Source: Providencia manganoxydans (lineage in GTDB: Bacteria; Pseudomonadota; Gammaproteobacteria; Enterobacterales; Enterobacteriaceae). From it: a stretch of 64,000 nt of DNA. Numbering within the stretch: position 1 is the stretch's first letter; the number at the start of each line of letters is the position of its first letter. Below the pieces are notes generated by a model, which saw only the letters and a list, made by a program, of their open reading frames with translations, made no database searches and was not told the origin of the DNA. Below, one piece after another: positions 36,654 through 45,025 of the stretch. Where the stretch lies: contig NZ_CP067099.1 of assembly GCF_016618195.1 (NCBI RefSeq), forward strand, positions 124,001-188,000. The letters are read 5' to 3'. Made by a program: the position numbers and the translations under genes.

Positions 36654-37364
36654 ATGAAAAAAATAGTATTTTTATTATTCGGATTGGTTATTACAACAAA
36701 TTCGTATGCAGCAATTTCTTTAGATAGAACAAGAGCAATATATGAAGGAGGGGCGAATGCTCTAGTTATCAATATTAATAATGATAATAAGCAATTGCCA
36801 TATTTAGCTCAAACATGGATTGAAAATGATAAAGATGAAAAAATTGAAACAGGACCATTAATTGCAACGCCACTAGTTCAGAGACTCGATCCTGGTGATA
36901 AAGGTCTGATTAAAATATCTACTACTCCAGATATTGATCAACTACCTAACGATAGAGAAACCTTATTTTATTTTAATGTTAGGGAAGTTCCCCCTAAAAG
37001 TGAAGATAATAATGTATTACAGATTGCATTGCATACAAAAATAAAATTATTTTATAGACCAAAAGAAATTTTAAGAGAACCCAATGCAGTTTGGCAGGAT
37101 CAGCTTATTCTGAATAAAGTCACTAATGGCTATAAAATAGACAATCCAACGCCTTATTATATAACACTATTCGGAATAGGTGGTACAGAGAATGAAGCGA
37201 TTGATTCTGATTTTGATTCAGTAATGATTGCACCTAAATCATCAATAACAATTAAGTCTAAAGTATATTCAACACCATATTTATCATATATTAATGATTA
37301 TGGTGGAAGACCAACAATTAAATTTAAATGTCAAGTAGACCGTTGTGTTGCTGAGAAAAAATAA
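36654..37364 (+). CDS. Periplasmic pilus chaperone, operon 2 (236 aa)
   Basis: PapD-type chaperone, the same length as the operon 1 chaperone. Signal peptide (KIVFLLFGLVITTNSYA), ISLDRTRAIYEGGANALVIN, LPYLAQTWIEND, LIATPLVQRLDPG, LPNDRETLFYFNVREVPPKS and IKLFYRPKEI in order, with a C-terminal Cys pair (FKCQVDRCVAEKK). The frame of the next gene overlaps its end, but the likely GTG start of that gene lies beyond its stop. Confidence 0.92.
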   Translation: MKKIVFLLFGLVITTNSYAAISLDRTRAIYEGGANALVININNDNKQLPYLAQTWIENDKDEKIETGPLIATPLVQRLDPGDKGLIKISTTPDIDQLPNDRETLFYFNVREVPPKSEDNNVLQIALHTKIKLFYRPKEILREPNAVWQDQLILNKVTNGYKIDNPTPYYITLFGIGGTENEAIDSDFDSVMIAPKSSITIKSKVYSTPYLSYINDYGGRPTIKFKCQVDRCVAEKK

Positions 37365-37383
37365 TTATTTTGGAGATGAAAAG

Positions 37384-37881
37384 GTGAAAAATAATAATAT
37401 TCTTTTTATGTTGATACTTTATGTTAATGGCCTTTTTATTTCTCAATTTAGCTTAGCGGATCCTATCGCTAAAGATACTTATTTTTTTAATGTTAATGAA
37501 TCAAAATTGAACTTTAATAATCAAAATGAAAAAGAACAAAAAGGCATTATATATATAAAAGGTCTTTTTGTAATGTCTCCTTGTCGTCTGATTTCTGATG
37601 AGATAGATATAAAGGAAATTTATATAAAAAATATTGATATTATCATTAATCGATGTCAACTATATGCTAATAAAAAACAAATGGAGAGAGCTATAGATAA
37701 AAAAATGTTTACTAGCTCACTATCTTTTTCTGATGGGAATGAAATTGTTAATCTCAAAGAAAATAGAGCTAAGCATTATCAAAATTATAGCGTTATTAAT
37801 TATATCATATCAGATGAGCAGAAAAGAAAAATTATTGATGGTAAAGGTCATATATTAAAACTTAAATTACAGTATAATTAG
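37384..37881 (+). CDS. Minor fimbrial subunit, operon 2 (165 aa, GTG start)
   Basis: Counterpart of the short MrpE-position subunit of operon 1. I chose GTG 37384 because GGAG lies eight bases upstream and the product then begins with a clean signal peptide (KNNNILFMLILYVNGLFISQFSLA); an upstream start would overlap the chaperone gene. Cys pair in MSPCRLIS and INRCQLYA; ends KLKLQYN. Highly charged and Lys-rich, with weak similarity to ordinary pilins. Confidence 0.7.
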   Translation: MKNNNILFMLILYVNGLFISQFSLADPIAKDTYFFNVNESKLNFNNQNEKEQKGIIYIKGLFVMSPCRLISDEIDIKEIYIKNIDIIINRCQLYANKKQMERAIDKKMFTSSLSFSDGNEIVNLKENRAKHYQNYSVINYIISDEQKRKIIDGKGHILKLKLQYN

Positions 37882-37896
37882 TTCAAGGTAAATTAT

Positions 37897-38466
37897 ATGG
37901 GTATTTTTTTGTGTGTGAAATTGAGAAATATAGTATTATTTTTTAGTATTATTTTTTTACCTATTGCAAATTCTGCAACTACAATGAATTTTGATGGTAC
38001 TTTAGTTGATACTCCATGCAGGATCGATCAATCTAGCTTAAATCAAAATATTGTATTTCTTAATAGTTCACCAAGGGACTATTGGCAATTTCCAGCTATT
38101 CGCCCAACAGAAAAATTCACAATTAAACTTATTCAATGTGATGCAAAGTCGTTATGGAAGTCAGTAAAAATAAAATTTAATGGGCAAACTGAATCTGCGA
38201 TGGGGGCTGAACAGCAAAAGTATCTTTCACTTTCATCAGGGGCTAACAAAGGGAAGCTAGCTATTGGTTTTGTGGATATTGATGGAAGTCAGCGTATTAC
38301 TTTAGGACAAAATCATAATGGTGGAAAAGGAACCCAACTTAATGATGGAACAATGTTACTAACATTTAATGCCTTTGTTCAGGCAAGTCCAACTGCAATA
38401 GCAAATAAAAGTGTTGTTCCTGGAATGTATAATGCAACTGTGGAGTTTGAGGTTTCTTATGAATAG
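37897..38466 (+). CDS. Minor fimbrial subunit, operon 2 (189 aa)
   Basis: Signal peptide (LRNIVLFFSIIFLPIANSA), pilin core TTMNFDGTLVDTPCRIDQ with second Cys in LIQCDAKS, and C-terminal EVSYE. It lies at the MrpF position. AAGG upstream fits ATG 37897. Its stop region overlaps the next gene's start (ATGAATAG). Confidence 0.82.
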   Translation: MGIFLCVKLRNIVLFFSIIFLPIANSATTMNFDGTLVDTPCRIDQSSLNQNIVFLNSSPRDYWQFPAIRPTEKFTIKLIQCDAKSLWKSVKIKFNGQTESAMGAEQQKYLSLSSGANKGKLAIGFVDIDGSQRITLGQNHNGGKGTQLNDGTMLLTFNAFVQASPTAIANKSVVPGMYNATVEFEVSYE

Positions 38467-39004
38467 ATATAAATATTTCAAGATGATTTTTTTTTCATAT
38501 CTATTATGTGGCACCGCAGGCGCAGTTGATATGAATATTAATATAACAGGTACAATTTATATTCCACCTTGTACGATTAACAATAACTCTCCTATACAGT
38601 TTTCATTTAATCAAATAATGACTTATGGCGTTGATGGTCAAGCAAATGCTATCACAAAAAATATTCCTGTTACATGCACATATTTCAAAGGAACACCTTA
38701 TGTTAAGGTGACGGGCAATCAATTAACTGGAGCACCTGATAATGTTTTGAGAGTTTCAACGACGAGTGCTAATTACAGTCGATTTGGTATTGCGTTATAT
38801 CAGGGCAATAATGTTGATGCCAATCAACCATTACGTTTAAATGGCTCTGCTGCAAGAGGGTATGCAATCACTAAAGGATTGACGAATACGGGACAGGCTA
38901 ATAGCCAATTTACGATCACAGCGGTTCCTTATAAAACGGGAACTGCTGATTTAGCTGCTGGAAATTTTACAGCCACAGCTTCATTAAGCATTGTTTATAA
39001 TTAA
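38459..39004 (+). CDS. Minor fimbrial subunit, operon 2 (181 aa)
   Basis: Signal peptide (NRYKYFKMIFFSYLLCGTAGA), pilin domain with INITGTIYIPPCTINN, second Cys in VTCTYF, and C-terminal SLSIVYN. The ATG at 38459 overlaps the previous stop, giving translational coupling; an ATG at 38411 would add residues lying in the neighbour's frame. MrpG position, next to the adhesin. Confidence 0.82.
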   Translation: MNRYKYFKMIFFSYLLCGTAGAVDMNINITGTIYIPPCTINNNSPIQFSFNQIMTYGVDGQANAITKNIPVTCTYFKGTPYVKVTGNQLTGAPDNVLRVSTTSANYSRFGIALYQGNNVDANQPLRLNGSAARGYAITKGLTNTGQANSQFTITAVPYKTGTADLAAGNFTATASLSIVYN

Positions 39005-39073
39005 ACCTAAGATATTACCAATTATTAGCTTTGGTCTCTGAGATTAATTTAATCCTAAAAAATGAGGCATTAA

Positions 39074-40117
39074 ATGAATAAAATTCTAGTTGGATTAGTT
39101 TTATTTTCTGTAACTAATTCATATGCGCAAAATGTATCGTGGCAGCAAAATTTCCTTCATATTCCATCCAGTGGTGGATTTGCATCTGCCACTTCTTCCT
39201 CATTGGATGTTACAGACTCTAATGCAGGTAGTTTAGTTAGAGTGACTATACCACTAGTTAGAAGTTGGTTGGTCGTCTCTTCGTTTTGTAATCCTAATCC
39301 TATACCACCTGGAACCGCGGCAGCACAAGGGAATTATCGTTATTGGATAAGATTCCCACAGGCAAACGTTTGGCAAAATGATGCATCAGGATTAAGATAT
39401 TACTTATCCAATATTTCTTGGAGCTTAGCAGAGACGAATAACAATACTAATCAAGTTTTCGTTGGGCCAAATTATTATGGACAACAAGAACCTAATACTT
39501 GTTGGGATGTTGGATTCAGATGGAATTTAGGGTCGGGTACAATTACTCTAGACCGTTCAATGACATTAAATGTAACTGTTGCTAGGGCAAACGCTTATCC
39601 AGGTCGATATAACTTGCGTATTCCTTTTGCTTGGGCATATGAAGAAAATAAAGGTTCAAGCACAAGTAATGCCTGGGACGGTTTTCGCCAGTTCGGTAAT
39701 GTGATGAGCAACTATATGAATAATTATATTAATGTGCCCGTTCAGATCACCAGTAAATGTAATATAGTAAACCGAACAATTAATTTATCTCATGGCAATA
39801 TGACACCGGATTCATCTATTAATAATGTTACCTCACCTTATAATTATCAGTTATCTTGTGATTACGATGCTTCAGTATCGGTTTCTTTGATAGGGAGCTC
39901 ACAGGTTTCAGGTAAAACTCAAAATTATACAAGGTGCGGTAATGGTGGAACCTGTGAATTAAAATATAACGGTAATGCTTATAACGGTACTTTTAAAATC
40001 AATGCAGGTACTACTCGCACACTAGGAATAACATCGACTTTTCATCCTAATGATGTCAATAATCCTGTTGAAGGGAGTTTTCGAGGAAGTGCTATTTTAA
40101 GAGTATTAGTCAATTAA
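39074..40117 (+). CDS. Fimbrial tip adhesin, operon 2 (347 aa)
   Basis: Signal peptide (NKILVGLVLFSVTNSYA), N-terminal lectin-like domain (about 20-225) rich in Trp, Tyr and Asn with Cys pair SSFCNPN and NTCWDV, then a C-terminal pilin domain from ITSKCNIVNRTINLSHG, second Cys in QLSCDYDA, ending GSAILRVLVN. The extra Cys pair RCGNGGTCEL lies in the pilin domain. Two-domain layout as in MrpH; ligand unknown. Last gene of the operon, before a strong terminator. Confidence 0.82.
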   Translation: MNKILVGLVLFSVTNSYAQNVSWQQNFLHIPSSGGFASATSSSLDVTDSNAGSLVRVTIPLVRSWLVVSSFCNPNPIPPGTAAAQGNYRYWIRFPQANVWQNDASGLRYYLSNISWSLAETNNNTNQVFVGPNYYGQQEPNTCWDVGFRWNLGSGTITLDRSMTLNVTVARANAYPGRYNLRIPFAWAYEENKGSSTSNAWDGFRQFGNVMSNYMNNYINVPVQITSKCNIVNRTINLSHGNMTPDSSINNVTSPYNYQLSCDYDASVSVSLIGSSQVSGKTQNYTRCGNGGTCELKYNGNAYNGTFKINAGTTRTLGITSTFHPNDVNNPVEGSFRGSAILRVLVN

Positions 40118-40172
40118 TTGCATGTCCAAAGGATCAGTAACTCTTATCAAAAAAGTACGATAGAAATATTAA

Positions 40173-40203
40173 AATTCACTCACTCAGGTAGAGTGAGTGA
40201 ATT
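40173..40203 (+). terminator. Terminator of fimbrial operon 2
   Basis: AATTCACTCACTC pairs perfectly with GAGTGAGTGAATT (13 bp) around AGGTA, then a T-rich tail (aagtcctttt). It is the clearest terminator in the window. Confidence 0.8.
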
Positions 40204-40278
40204 AAGTCCTTTTACTCGGTTTTGCCATTATCTCTCCTATTAATGACTTAAATGTTCATCAATACAGTATGAAAACTT

Positions 40279-40347
40279 ATGTCCAATAACATCAACTTTC
40301 AGTCTCTGATTGATCGTGCTCGACAACATGGTAAAGTTTATCTATAA
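40279..40347 (+). CDS. Small ORF (22 aa) upstream of yaiL
   Basis: ATG at 40279 opens 22 codons, beginning MSNNINFQSLIDRARQHG, with regular amphipathic character and a TAA stop 42 bases before the yaiL-like gene. There is no strong ribosome binding site. It could be a leader peptide or a conserved small protein; not recognised. Confidence 0.3.
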   Translation: MSNNINFQSLIDRARQHGKVYL

Positions 40348-40389
40348 CAGGCCTAGCCTCACTATTGTTCAATGGACTTATAAACCAAA

Positions 40390-40929
40390 ATGGCAAAACT
40401 TACCTTACAAGAGCAGATGTTAAAAGCGGGACTTGTGACCAGCAAAAAGATGGCAAAAGTCCAAAGAACAGCAAAAAAATCACGAGTTCAGGCGCGTGAA
40501 GCACGAGAAGCAGTAGCGGAAAACAAAAAAGCCCAAGTTGAGCGTGATAAGCAGCTTAGCGAGCAACAAAAGCAAGCTGCGTTATCTAAAGAGTATAAAG
40601 CTCAGGTAAAGCAGCTGATTGAGATGAATCGAATTAACCTGCTAAAGGGCGATATTAGTTTTAATTTTACCGATAATAATGTGATTAAAAACATTGAGGT
40701 CGATAAACAAACCCATGCTCAATTGGTTAATGGGCGCTTAGCTATCGCACGTTTATCTGTTGATAATAATGGGGTCAGTGAGTATGCCGTGATCCCCGCA
40801 AGCGTAGCGGATAAAATCGCTCAGCGGGATGCTGATAGTATTGTATTGCATAGTGCTCTGAGTCAGGAAGAGCAAGATGAAGATGATCCATATGCAGACT
40901 TCAAAATACCGGATGATTTGATGTGGTAG
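40390..40929 (+). CDS. yaiL: YaiL-like DUF2058 protein (179 aa)
   Basis: Small basic nucleoid/polysaccharide-associated protein of the DUF2058 family. It starts MAKLTLQEQMLKAGLVTSKKM, continues with a long Lys/Gln/Arg/Glu-rich coiled-coil segment (about 20-80), and has a C-terminal globular part ending DDPYADFKIPDDLMW, which is the family's characteristic close. Cellular role is not well established. Stops 12 bases from the convergent pseudouridine synthase gene. Confidence 0.82.
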   Translation: MAKLTLQEQMLKAGLVTSKKMAKVQRTAKKSRVQAREAREAVAENKKAQVERDKQLSEQQKQAALSKEYKAQVKQLIEMNRINLLKGDISFNFTDNNVIKNIEVDKQTHAQLVNGRLAIARLSVDNNGVSEYAVIPASVADKIAQRDADSIVLHSALSQEEQDEDDPYADFKIPDDLMW

Positions 40930-40941
40930 TGGCTTTACCGT

Positions 40942-41640
40942 TCAAAATGGGCTGGCATGATGCGCTTTGATCTCTTTTTGGCTAATTGGATGAACAAAAT
41001 GCAATTCACTAGCATGTAGCATCAACCGCAATGAACTTCCCGCAGGCAGTTGCTGGGTTCCTCCATATAGGTCACAGCCTAAAATAGGGTGACCCAGTAG
41101 TTGACTATGAATACGCAATTGATGTGTCCGCCCTGTTTCTGGCGTTAGCTGTACACGAGTCACAGGCACTAGTTTGCCGTTTTCCAATTGATAGTAACTG
41201 CGTTCGATCACTCGATAGTGTGAGCGAGCTGCTTTGCCATTGATAGGACAGATTGACATCAATGGAAATAGGGTGGGATCTTTGGCAATCGCTGCATCTA
41301 TGATGCCTTCGTCAGTATTTAGATGTCCACAAAGTAGAGCGTGGTACACTTTTGTGACTGTACGTTGGCTAAATTGTCGGCTAAGCGCGGCATTGATTGC
41401 TTTATTTCGAGCAACCACCATTAACCCTGACGTGCCAAAATCTAAACGATGAACGAGAGTACAATCAGGGAAGAGCTTTACCAGCCGGTAATGCACAGAA
41501 TCTAAATTGAGCGGATTTTTTCCTGAAAGACTGAGCAGTCCACTGGGTTTATTTATTAGTACAAGATGATCGTCTTGATAGAGTAGCTCTATTTCAGCAT
41601 CACATTGTGGGGCAATAAAGGTATCGATGATTGTGGACAT
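40942..41640 (-). CDS. RluA-family pseudouridine synthase (232 aa)
   Basis: Converts uridine to pseudouridine in RNA. The catalytic Asp is D67 in LVHRLDFGTSGLMVV; LYQDDHLVLINKPSGLLSL precedes it, and TPETGRTHQLRIHSQLLGHPILGCDLYGG is the conserved C-terminal core. No S4 domain, so it belongs to the RluA/TruC-sized group. The exact rRNA or tRNA target is uncertain; it differs from E. coli RluA enough that I leave the symbol empty. Confidence 0.88.
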   Translation of the reverse strand: MSTIIDTFIAPQCDAEIELLYQDDHLVLINKPSGLLSLSGKNPLNLDSVHYRLVKLFPDCTLVHRLDFGTSGLMVVARNKAINAALSRQFSQRTVTKVYHALLCGHLNTDEGIIDAAIAKDPTLFPLMSICPINGKAARSHYRVIERSYYQLENGKLVPVTRVQLTPETGRTHQLRIHSQLLGHPILGCDLYGGTQQLPAGSSLRLMLHASELHFVHPISQKEIKAHHASPF

Positions 41641-41757
41641 TTTACGGCCTAGTCGAAATGTAAGAATGGATAATAACTAATTTCTAGGCAACAAGCTAAA
41701 TTAAAGGCATAGTTTGTTATACTCTAGGCAGTAATGAAATAATTGAATAGGCTGGTA

Positions 41758-42237
41758 ATGGCGATGAATGGAACAATCACAACGTGGTTTGAAGATAAAG
41801 GTTTTGGGTTTATCAAAGATGAGAACGGCGATAACCGCTATTTTCATGTGATTAAGGTCGCCAATCCTGATCTGATTAAGAAAAATGCAGCGGTCACCTT
41901 TGAGCCAACCACAAATAATAAAGGGTTATCGGCTTATGCGGTTAAAGTGATACCTGAAAGCAAATACATCTATATTGCTGGTGAGCGTATTAAGCTGACA
42001 TCCATCAAGTCATATGTAGTCTTTAGTGAAGAAGTCCCGGCTGATACAGGGATTAATAAAGAAAACACCGTATTGTCGGTGGGCGCGTTAATGAATAGTA
42101 TCAGGCCAAAATCAGATATTAAACCTGGCGATATGCGATCATTGAAAAAATTGGCTATCACCACGTTACATGGCACAACGCTTGTCTTCTCAGAAGATGA
42201 AATAGATATTGATGAAACGGTAAAGTTGATTAAGTGA
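41758..42237 (+). CDS. Cold-shock-domain protein with C-terminal extension (159 aa)
   Basis: Residues 1-65 form a cold-shock domain (MNGTITTWFEDKGFGFIKDENGDNRYFHVIKV), with the RNP1-like GFGFI and aromatic residues that bind single-stranded nucleic acid, but the second motif is altered. The C-terminal 90 residues (ESKYIYIAGERIKLTSIKS onward) are unfamiliar. At 159 residues it is more than twice the size of CspA. Start ATG 41758 is chosen; 41743 and 41764 are alternatives. Confidence 0.78.
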   Translation: MAMNGTITTWFEDKGFGFIKDENGDNRYFHVIKVANPDLIKKNAAVTFEPTTNNKGLSAYAVKVIPESKYIYIAGERIKLTSIKSYVVFSEEVPADTGINKENTVLSVGALMNSIRPKSDIKPGDMRSLKKLAITTLHGTTLVFSEDEIDIDETVKLIK

Positions 42238-42280
42238 CCGGTTTTTGATGCTGTTTTTATACTGAATAGGGCGGTAAGGT

Positions 42281-43021
42281 ATGTTGGAATTTTTAAAAAA
42301 TTACGATAACTTAACAATTAGCGAAAAAAAAGTATTAAAATATCTTACCGATAATATTACTGATATCCCTTATTTAAATATTAATGAATTAGTCGCTAAA
42401 ACCTTTGTCTCGAAAACGGTGATCATTAACTTATCGCAAAAATTAGGGTTTAGTGGTTTTAAAGAGCTAAAATTTCAAATTAATAATTATATTCTCAGCA
42501 AAAATAAAACAGAAAAAATCAATCCGTCATCTTATAAAAAACAACTAGAAAGAAACATTAATAAAAGCTTCACATTGATCAATGAAGAGCAAATTGCTAA
42601 TTGCGCCAAAACATTACGCCACTCCAGAAATATTTTTATTGTTGCTAGAGGAACGAGTAAAGCGGTAGGTTTTTATCTTGAGCATATGCTGTTTGCACTG
42701 GGGCTTCATTGTTTTTTTATTAATGATTACAACCTATCTGATTCGTTCACACGCTTAGTCACCAAGGACGATACTGTGATTTTTATTTCTCTGTCTGGTG
42801 GGACAAAAAAAATCATTGAAACAGCAAAAATTGTGCAGTTAAAAGAGGCAAATATCATTAGTATGACTGCATTTCATACCAATGAGCTGACGAGCTACGC
42901 TGACAATACTCTATTTTGTTTTTCAGATAGTTATGATACTAAGACCGATGATACCAAGTCCAGAACTGGCTTTTTTATTTTAGTTGATTTATTGATCAAT
43001 GAATTGGAGTATTTACTTTAA
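42281..43021 (+). CDS. RpiR/MurR-family regulator with SIS domain (246 aa)
   Basis: N-terminal HTH_6 domain (LTISEKKVLKYLTDNITDIPYLNINELVAKTFVSKTVIINLSQKLGFSGFKELKFQI in parts, residues about 8-68) and a C-terminal sugar-phosphate-binding SIS domain (IFIVARGTSKAVGFYLEHML, DTVIFISLSGGTKKII). Members sense sugar phosphates. It precedes the PTS permease gene by 433 bases on the same strand and is most likely its regulator. A perfect palindrome, ATGACCTAGGTCAT, lies in that gap. Confidence 0.87.
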   Translation: MLEFLKNYDNLTISEKKVLKYLTDNITDIPYLNINELVAKTFVSKTVIINLSQKLGFSGFKELKFQINNYILSKNKTEKINPSSYKKQLERNINKSFTLINEEQIANCAKTLRHSRNIFIVARGTSKAVGFYLEHMLFALGLHCFFINDYNLSDSFTRLVTKDDTVIFISLSGGTKKIIETAKIVQLKEANIISMTAFHTNELTSYADNTLFCFSDSYDTKTDDTKSRTGFFILVDLLINELEYLL

Positions 43022-43242
43022 AATTATCTAGTTGTTAAGGTATGGTGACTATGCCGAGTTATTACTTATCGATATCTCAAATTGCTGGAATATAAATAAA
43101 GTTAAATTAAAAATTTTTCAGCTAAAGCCGTCGCCTATGTATTGTTACTTAACTGAAATAAACTAAGCCATTATTTAGCGGCAGCTACGATATTACCTCT
43201 ATGCTATTTAAAATACATTTCTTTCACATTGCCGAAAATAAA

Positions 43243-43270
43243 ATGACCTAGGTCATAATTAATGACCTAA
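43243..43270. promoter_or_regulatory. Candidate RpiR operator
   Basis: ATGACCTAGGTCAT (43243-43256) is a perfect 14-base palindrome, followed seven bases later by another half-site TGACCTAA (43263-43270). It lies between the RpiR gene and the PTS gene, about 185 bases before the PTS start. Assignment to RpiR is inferred from place. Confidence 0.5.
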
Positions 43271-43331
43271 GATAATATTTAAAACCGCAATATCATTTAT
43301 TTTACTCGATCTCCGGTGCTAGTATCCCTTT

Positions 43332-43425
43332 TATACTCGTCATACTTCAAGTTGCAGCGTTTTTTAAGTTTATAACGATTTGCTCGTTTGTGGCTTAACT
43401 GCACCTCGAATTATTTAGAATATAT
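43332..43425. repeat. Palindromic intergenic repeat, copy D
   Basis: Short member of the family, TATACTCGTCATACTTCAAG to CCTCGAATTATTTAGAATAT, ending about 30 bases before the PTS gene. Its hairpin would be transcribed in the 5' leader of that gene if the promoter lies upstream. Confidence 0.8.
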
Positions 43426-43454
43426 TTTATATTCGAAGTCATAAGGAAAAAAAT

Positions 43455-45011
43455 ATGGCCAAAAAAAAGTTTGGTGAATCAATTCAACGTTTTGGAAGGA
43501 CTTTACTTCTTCCAATCGGTGTTTTGGCGCCCATTGGTATGATACTGGGTATCAGCGGTGCTTTAGTTCAAAGCTACATGATAGCTCGGTTTCCTTTTCT
43601 GGGGAATGAAACTGTTAATGCGTTATTAGTTAGTATCCGTTCAATCGCCGGTGTTATTTTTGACAATATCCCGCTCCTTTTCGCAATGGGGGTGGCTTAT
43701 GGCATGAGCTTAAAAGATAAAGGTATTGCGGTTTTTGCCTCCGTCGTCGGCTACCTAACATTAATCATCACCATTAATGTCTGGCTAGTACTAACAGGTA
43801 AACTTGCTGATCCTGCTATTATGACTCAGGTTGGGCAAATAAAGGTGTTAGGCATACAAACCATGAATATCAGCGCCGCAGGCGGGATAATTACAGGGTT
43901 AATCGCTGCATGGGCCACCGATAAATTCTATAACCTTGAGTTACCGACTGCATTTGCCTTCTTCTCAGGTAAAAAATCAGTATCGATTATTATGATTGGT
44001 TTAATGATCGCAGTGGGCGCGGTTTTACCTTTCATCTGGGAAATTTTAGTTCTTGGTTTGATGAAACTATCCGCTGTGATCCTCAGCCCTGTCGGACCAT
44101 TCTTTACCGCGGGTGGTGAACGCTTATTTATTCCATTTGGCTTACACCACGTCTGGAACGTTTTATTTAGATTTACAGAAGCGGGTGGTTCTTACGTTAT
44201 TGATGGACAGACTTTTGTTGGTGTTGTTCCTGCCATGACAGAAGTACTCTTTAAGCAAGGGCCAAACAGTGAATACTGGGCAATGATGCCAAGTCTGACA
44301 CGCTTTATGGCGCAACAGCAGATGTTAGTGACTTTGTTCTTATTCCCTGCTATTGCATTAGCCATTTATAAAACATCTAAAAAAGAGAACCGTGCTGAAG
44401 TTAAATCGATGTTAGTTACCATGGTCTTAACCGCTATGTTAGGTAACGTGACGGAACCGTTAGAGTTTACCTTTGTCTTTATCGCACCTCTTTTATATTT
44501 AGTTTATGCAATCATTGTTGGTATTGGTGCAGTTCTACTTTCTTTAGCAGGCGTTGCAATCGGCTATATCCGAGGAACAGTATTTGACTTTACTATCTTT
44601 GGCTTACTGTATGAACATACGAACTGGATCTTCTTAGTCATTATCGGAAGCTGCTTAGCTGTTGTCACTTACTTTATCTTCTACTGGGCGATCATCAAAT
44701 TTGATATCAAAACACCGGGCAGAGAAGAATCAAGTAATTTGAAAAATACCTTAATTAAAGAAAAACGTTACGGTGAGATTGCAGAAATCCTGATCAAGGC
44801 ATTAGGTGGCAAACAAAATATTCGTAACGTCGATAACTGTATTACCCGCATGCGTATTGATGTCTCAGAAGTGAATCAAATTGATAAAGATTTAATGTTG
44901 GAATCTGGCTGTACTGCATTCTTCTTCCCATCGGCAAACCATGTCCATGTTGTCTATGGGCCAAAAGTTGAGTTTGTGCGTAATGCTGTTGATGAAGCAA
45001 TGAAGAAATAA
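43455..45011 (+). CDS. PTS glucose/maltose-type permease, IICB (518 aa)
   Basis: Imports and phosphorylates a sugar using phosphate from HPr and a IIA protein. Residues 1-420 form the IIC membrane domain (FGRTLLLPIGVLAPIGMILGISGAL; GERLFIPFGLHHVWNVLFRFTEAGG; the conserved GNVTEPLEFTFVFIAPLLY). Residues about 440-518 form IIB with phospho-Cys462 in NVDNCITRMRI. MalX-like. No IIA gene is nearby, so a general IIA such as Crr may serve it. The lyase gene follows by 15 bases. Confidence 0.9.
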   Translation: MAKKKFGESIQRFGRTLLLPIGVLAPIGMILGISGALVQSYMIARFPFLGNETVNALLVSIRSIAGVIFDNIPLLFAMGVAYGMSLKDKGIAVFASVVGYLTLIITINVWLVLTGKLADPAIMTQVGQIKVLGIQTMNISAAGGIITGLIAAWATDKFYNLELPTAFAFFSGKKSVSIIMIGLMIAVGAVLPFIWEILVLGLMKLSAVILSPVGPFFTAGGERLFIPFGLHHVWNVLFRFTEAGGSYVIDGQTFVGVVPAMTEVLFKQGPNSEYWAMMPSLTRFMAQQQMLVTLFLFPAIALAIYKTSKKENRAEVKSMLVTMVLTAMLGNVTEPLEFTFVFIAPLLYLVYAIIVGIGAVLLSLAGVAIGYIRGTVFDFTIFGLLYEHTNWIFLVIIGSCLAVVTYFIFYWAIIKFDIKTPGREESSNLKNTLIKEKRYGEIAEILIKALGGKQNIRNVDNCITRMRIDVSEVNQIDKDLMLESGCTAFFFPSANHVHVVYGPKVEFVRNAVDEAMKK

Positions 45012-45025
45012 AGAAGGGATACAAA

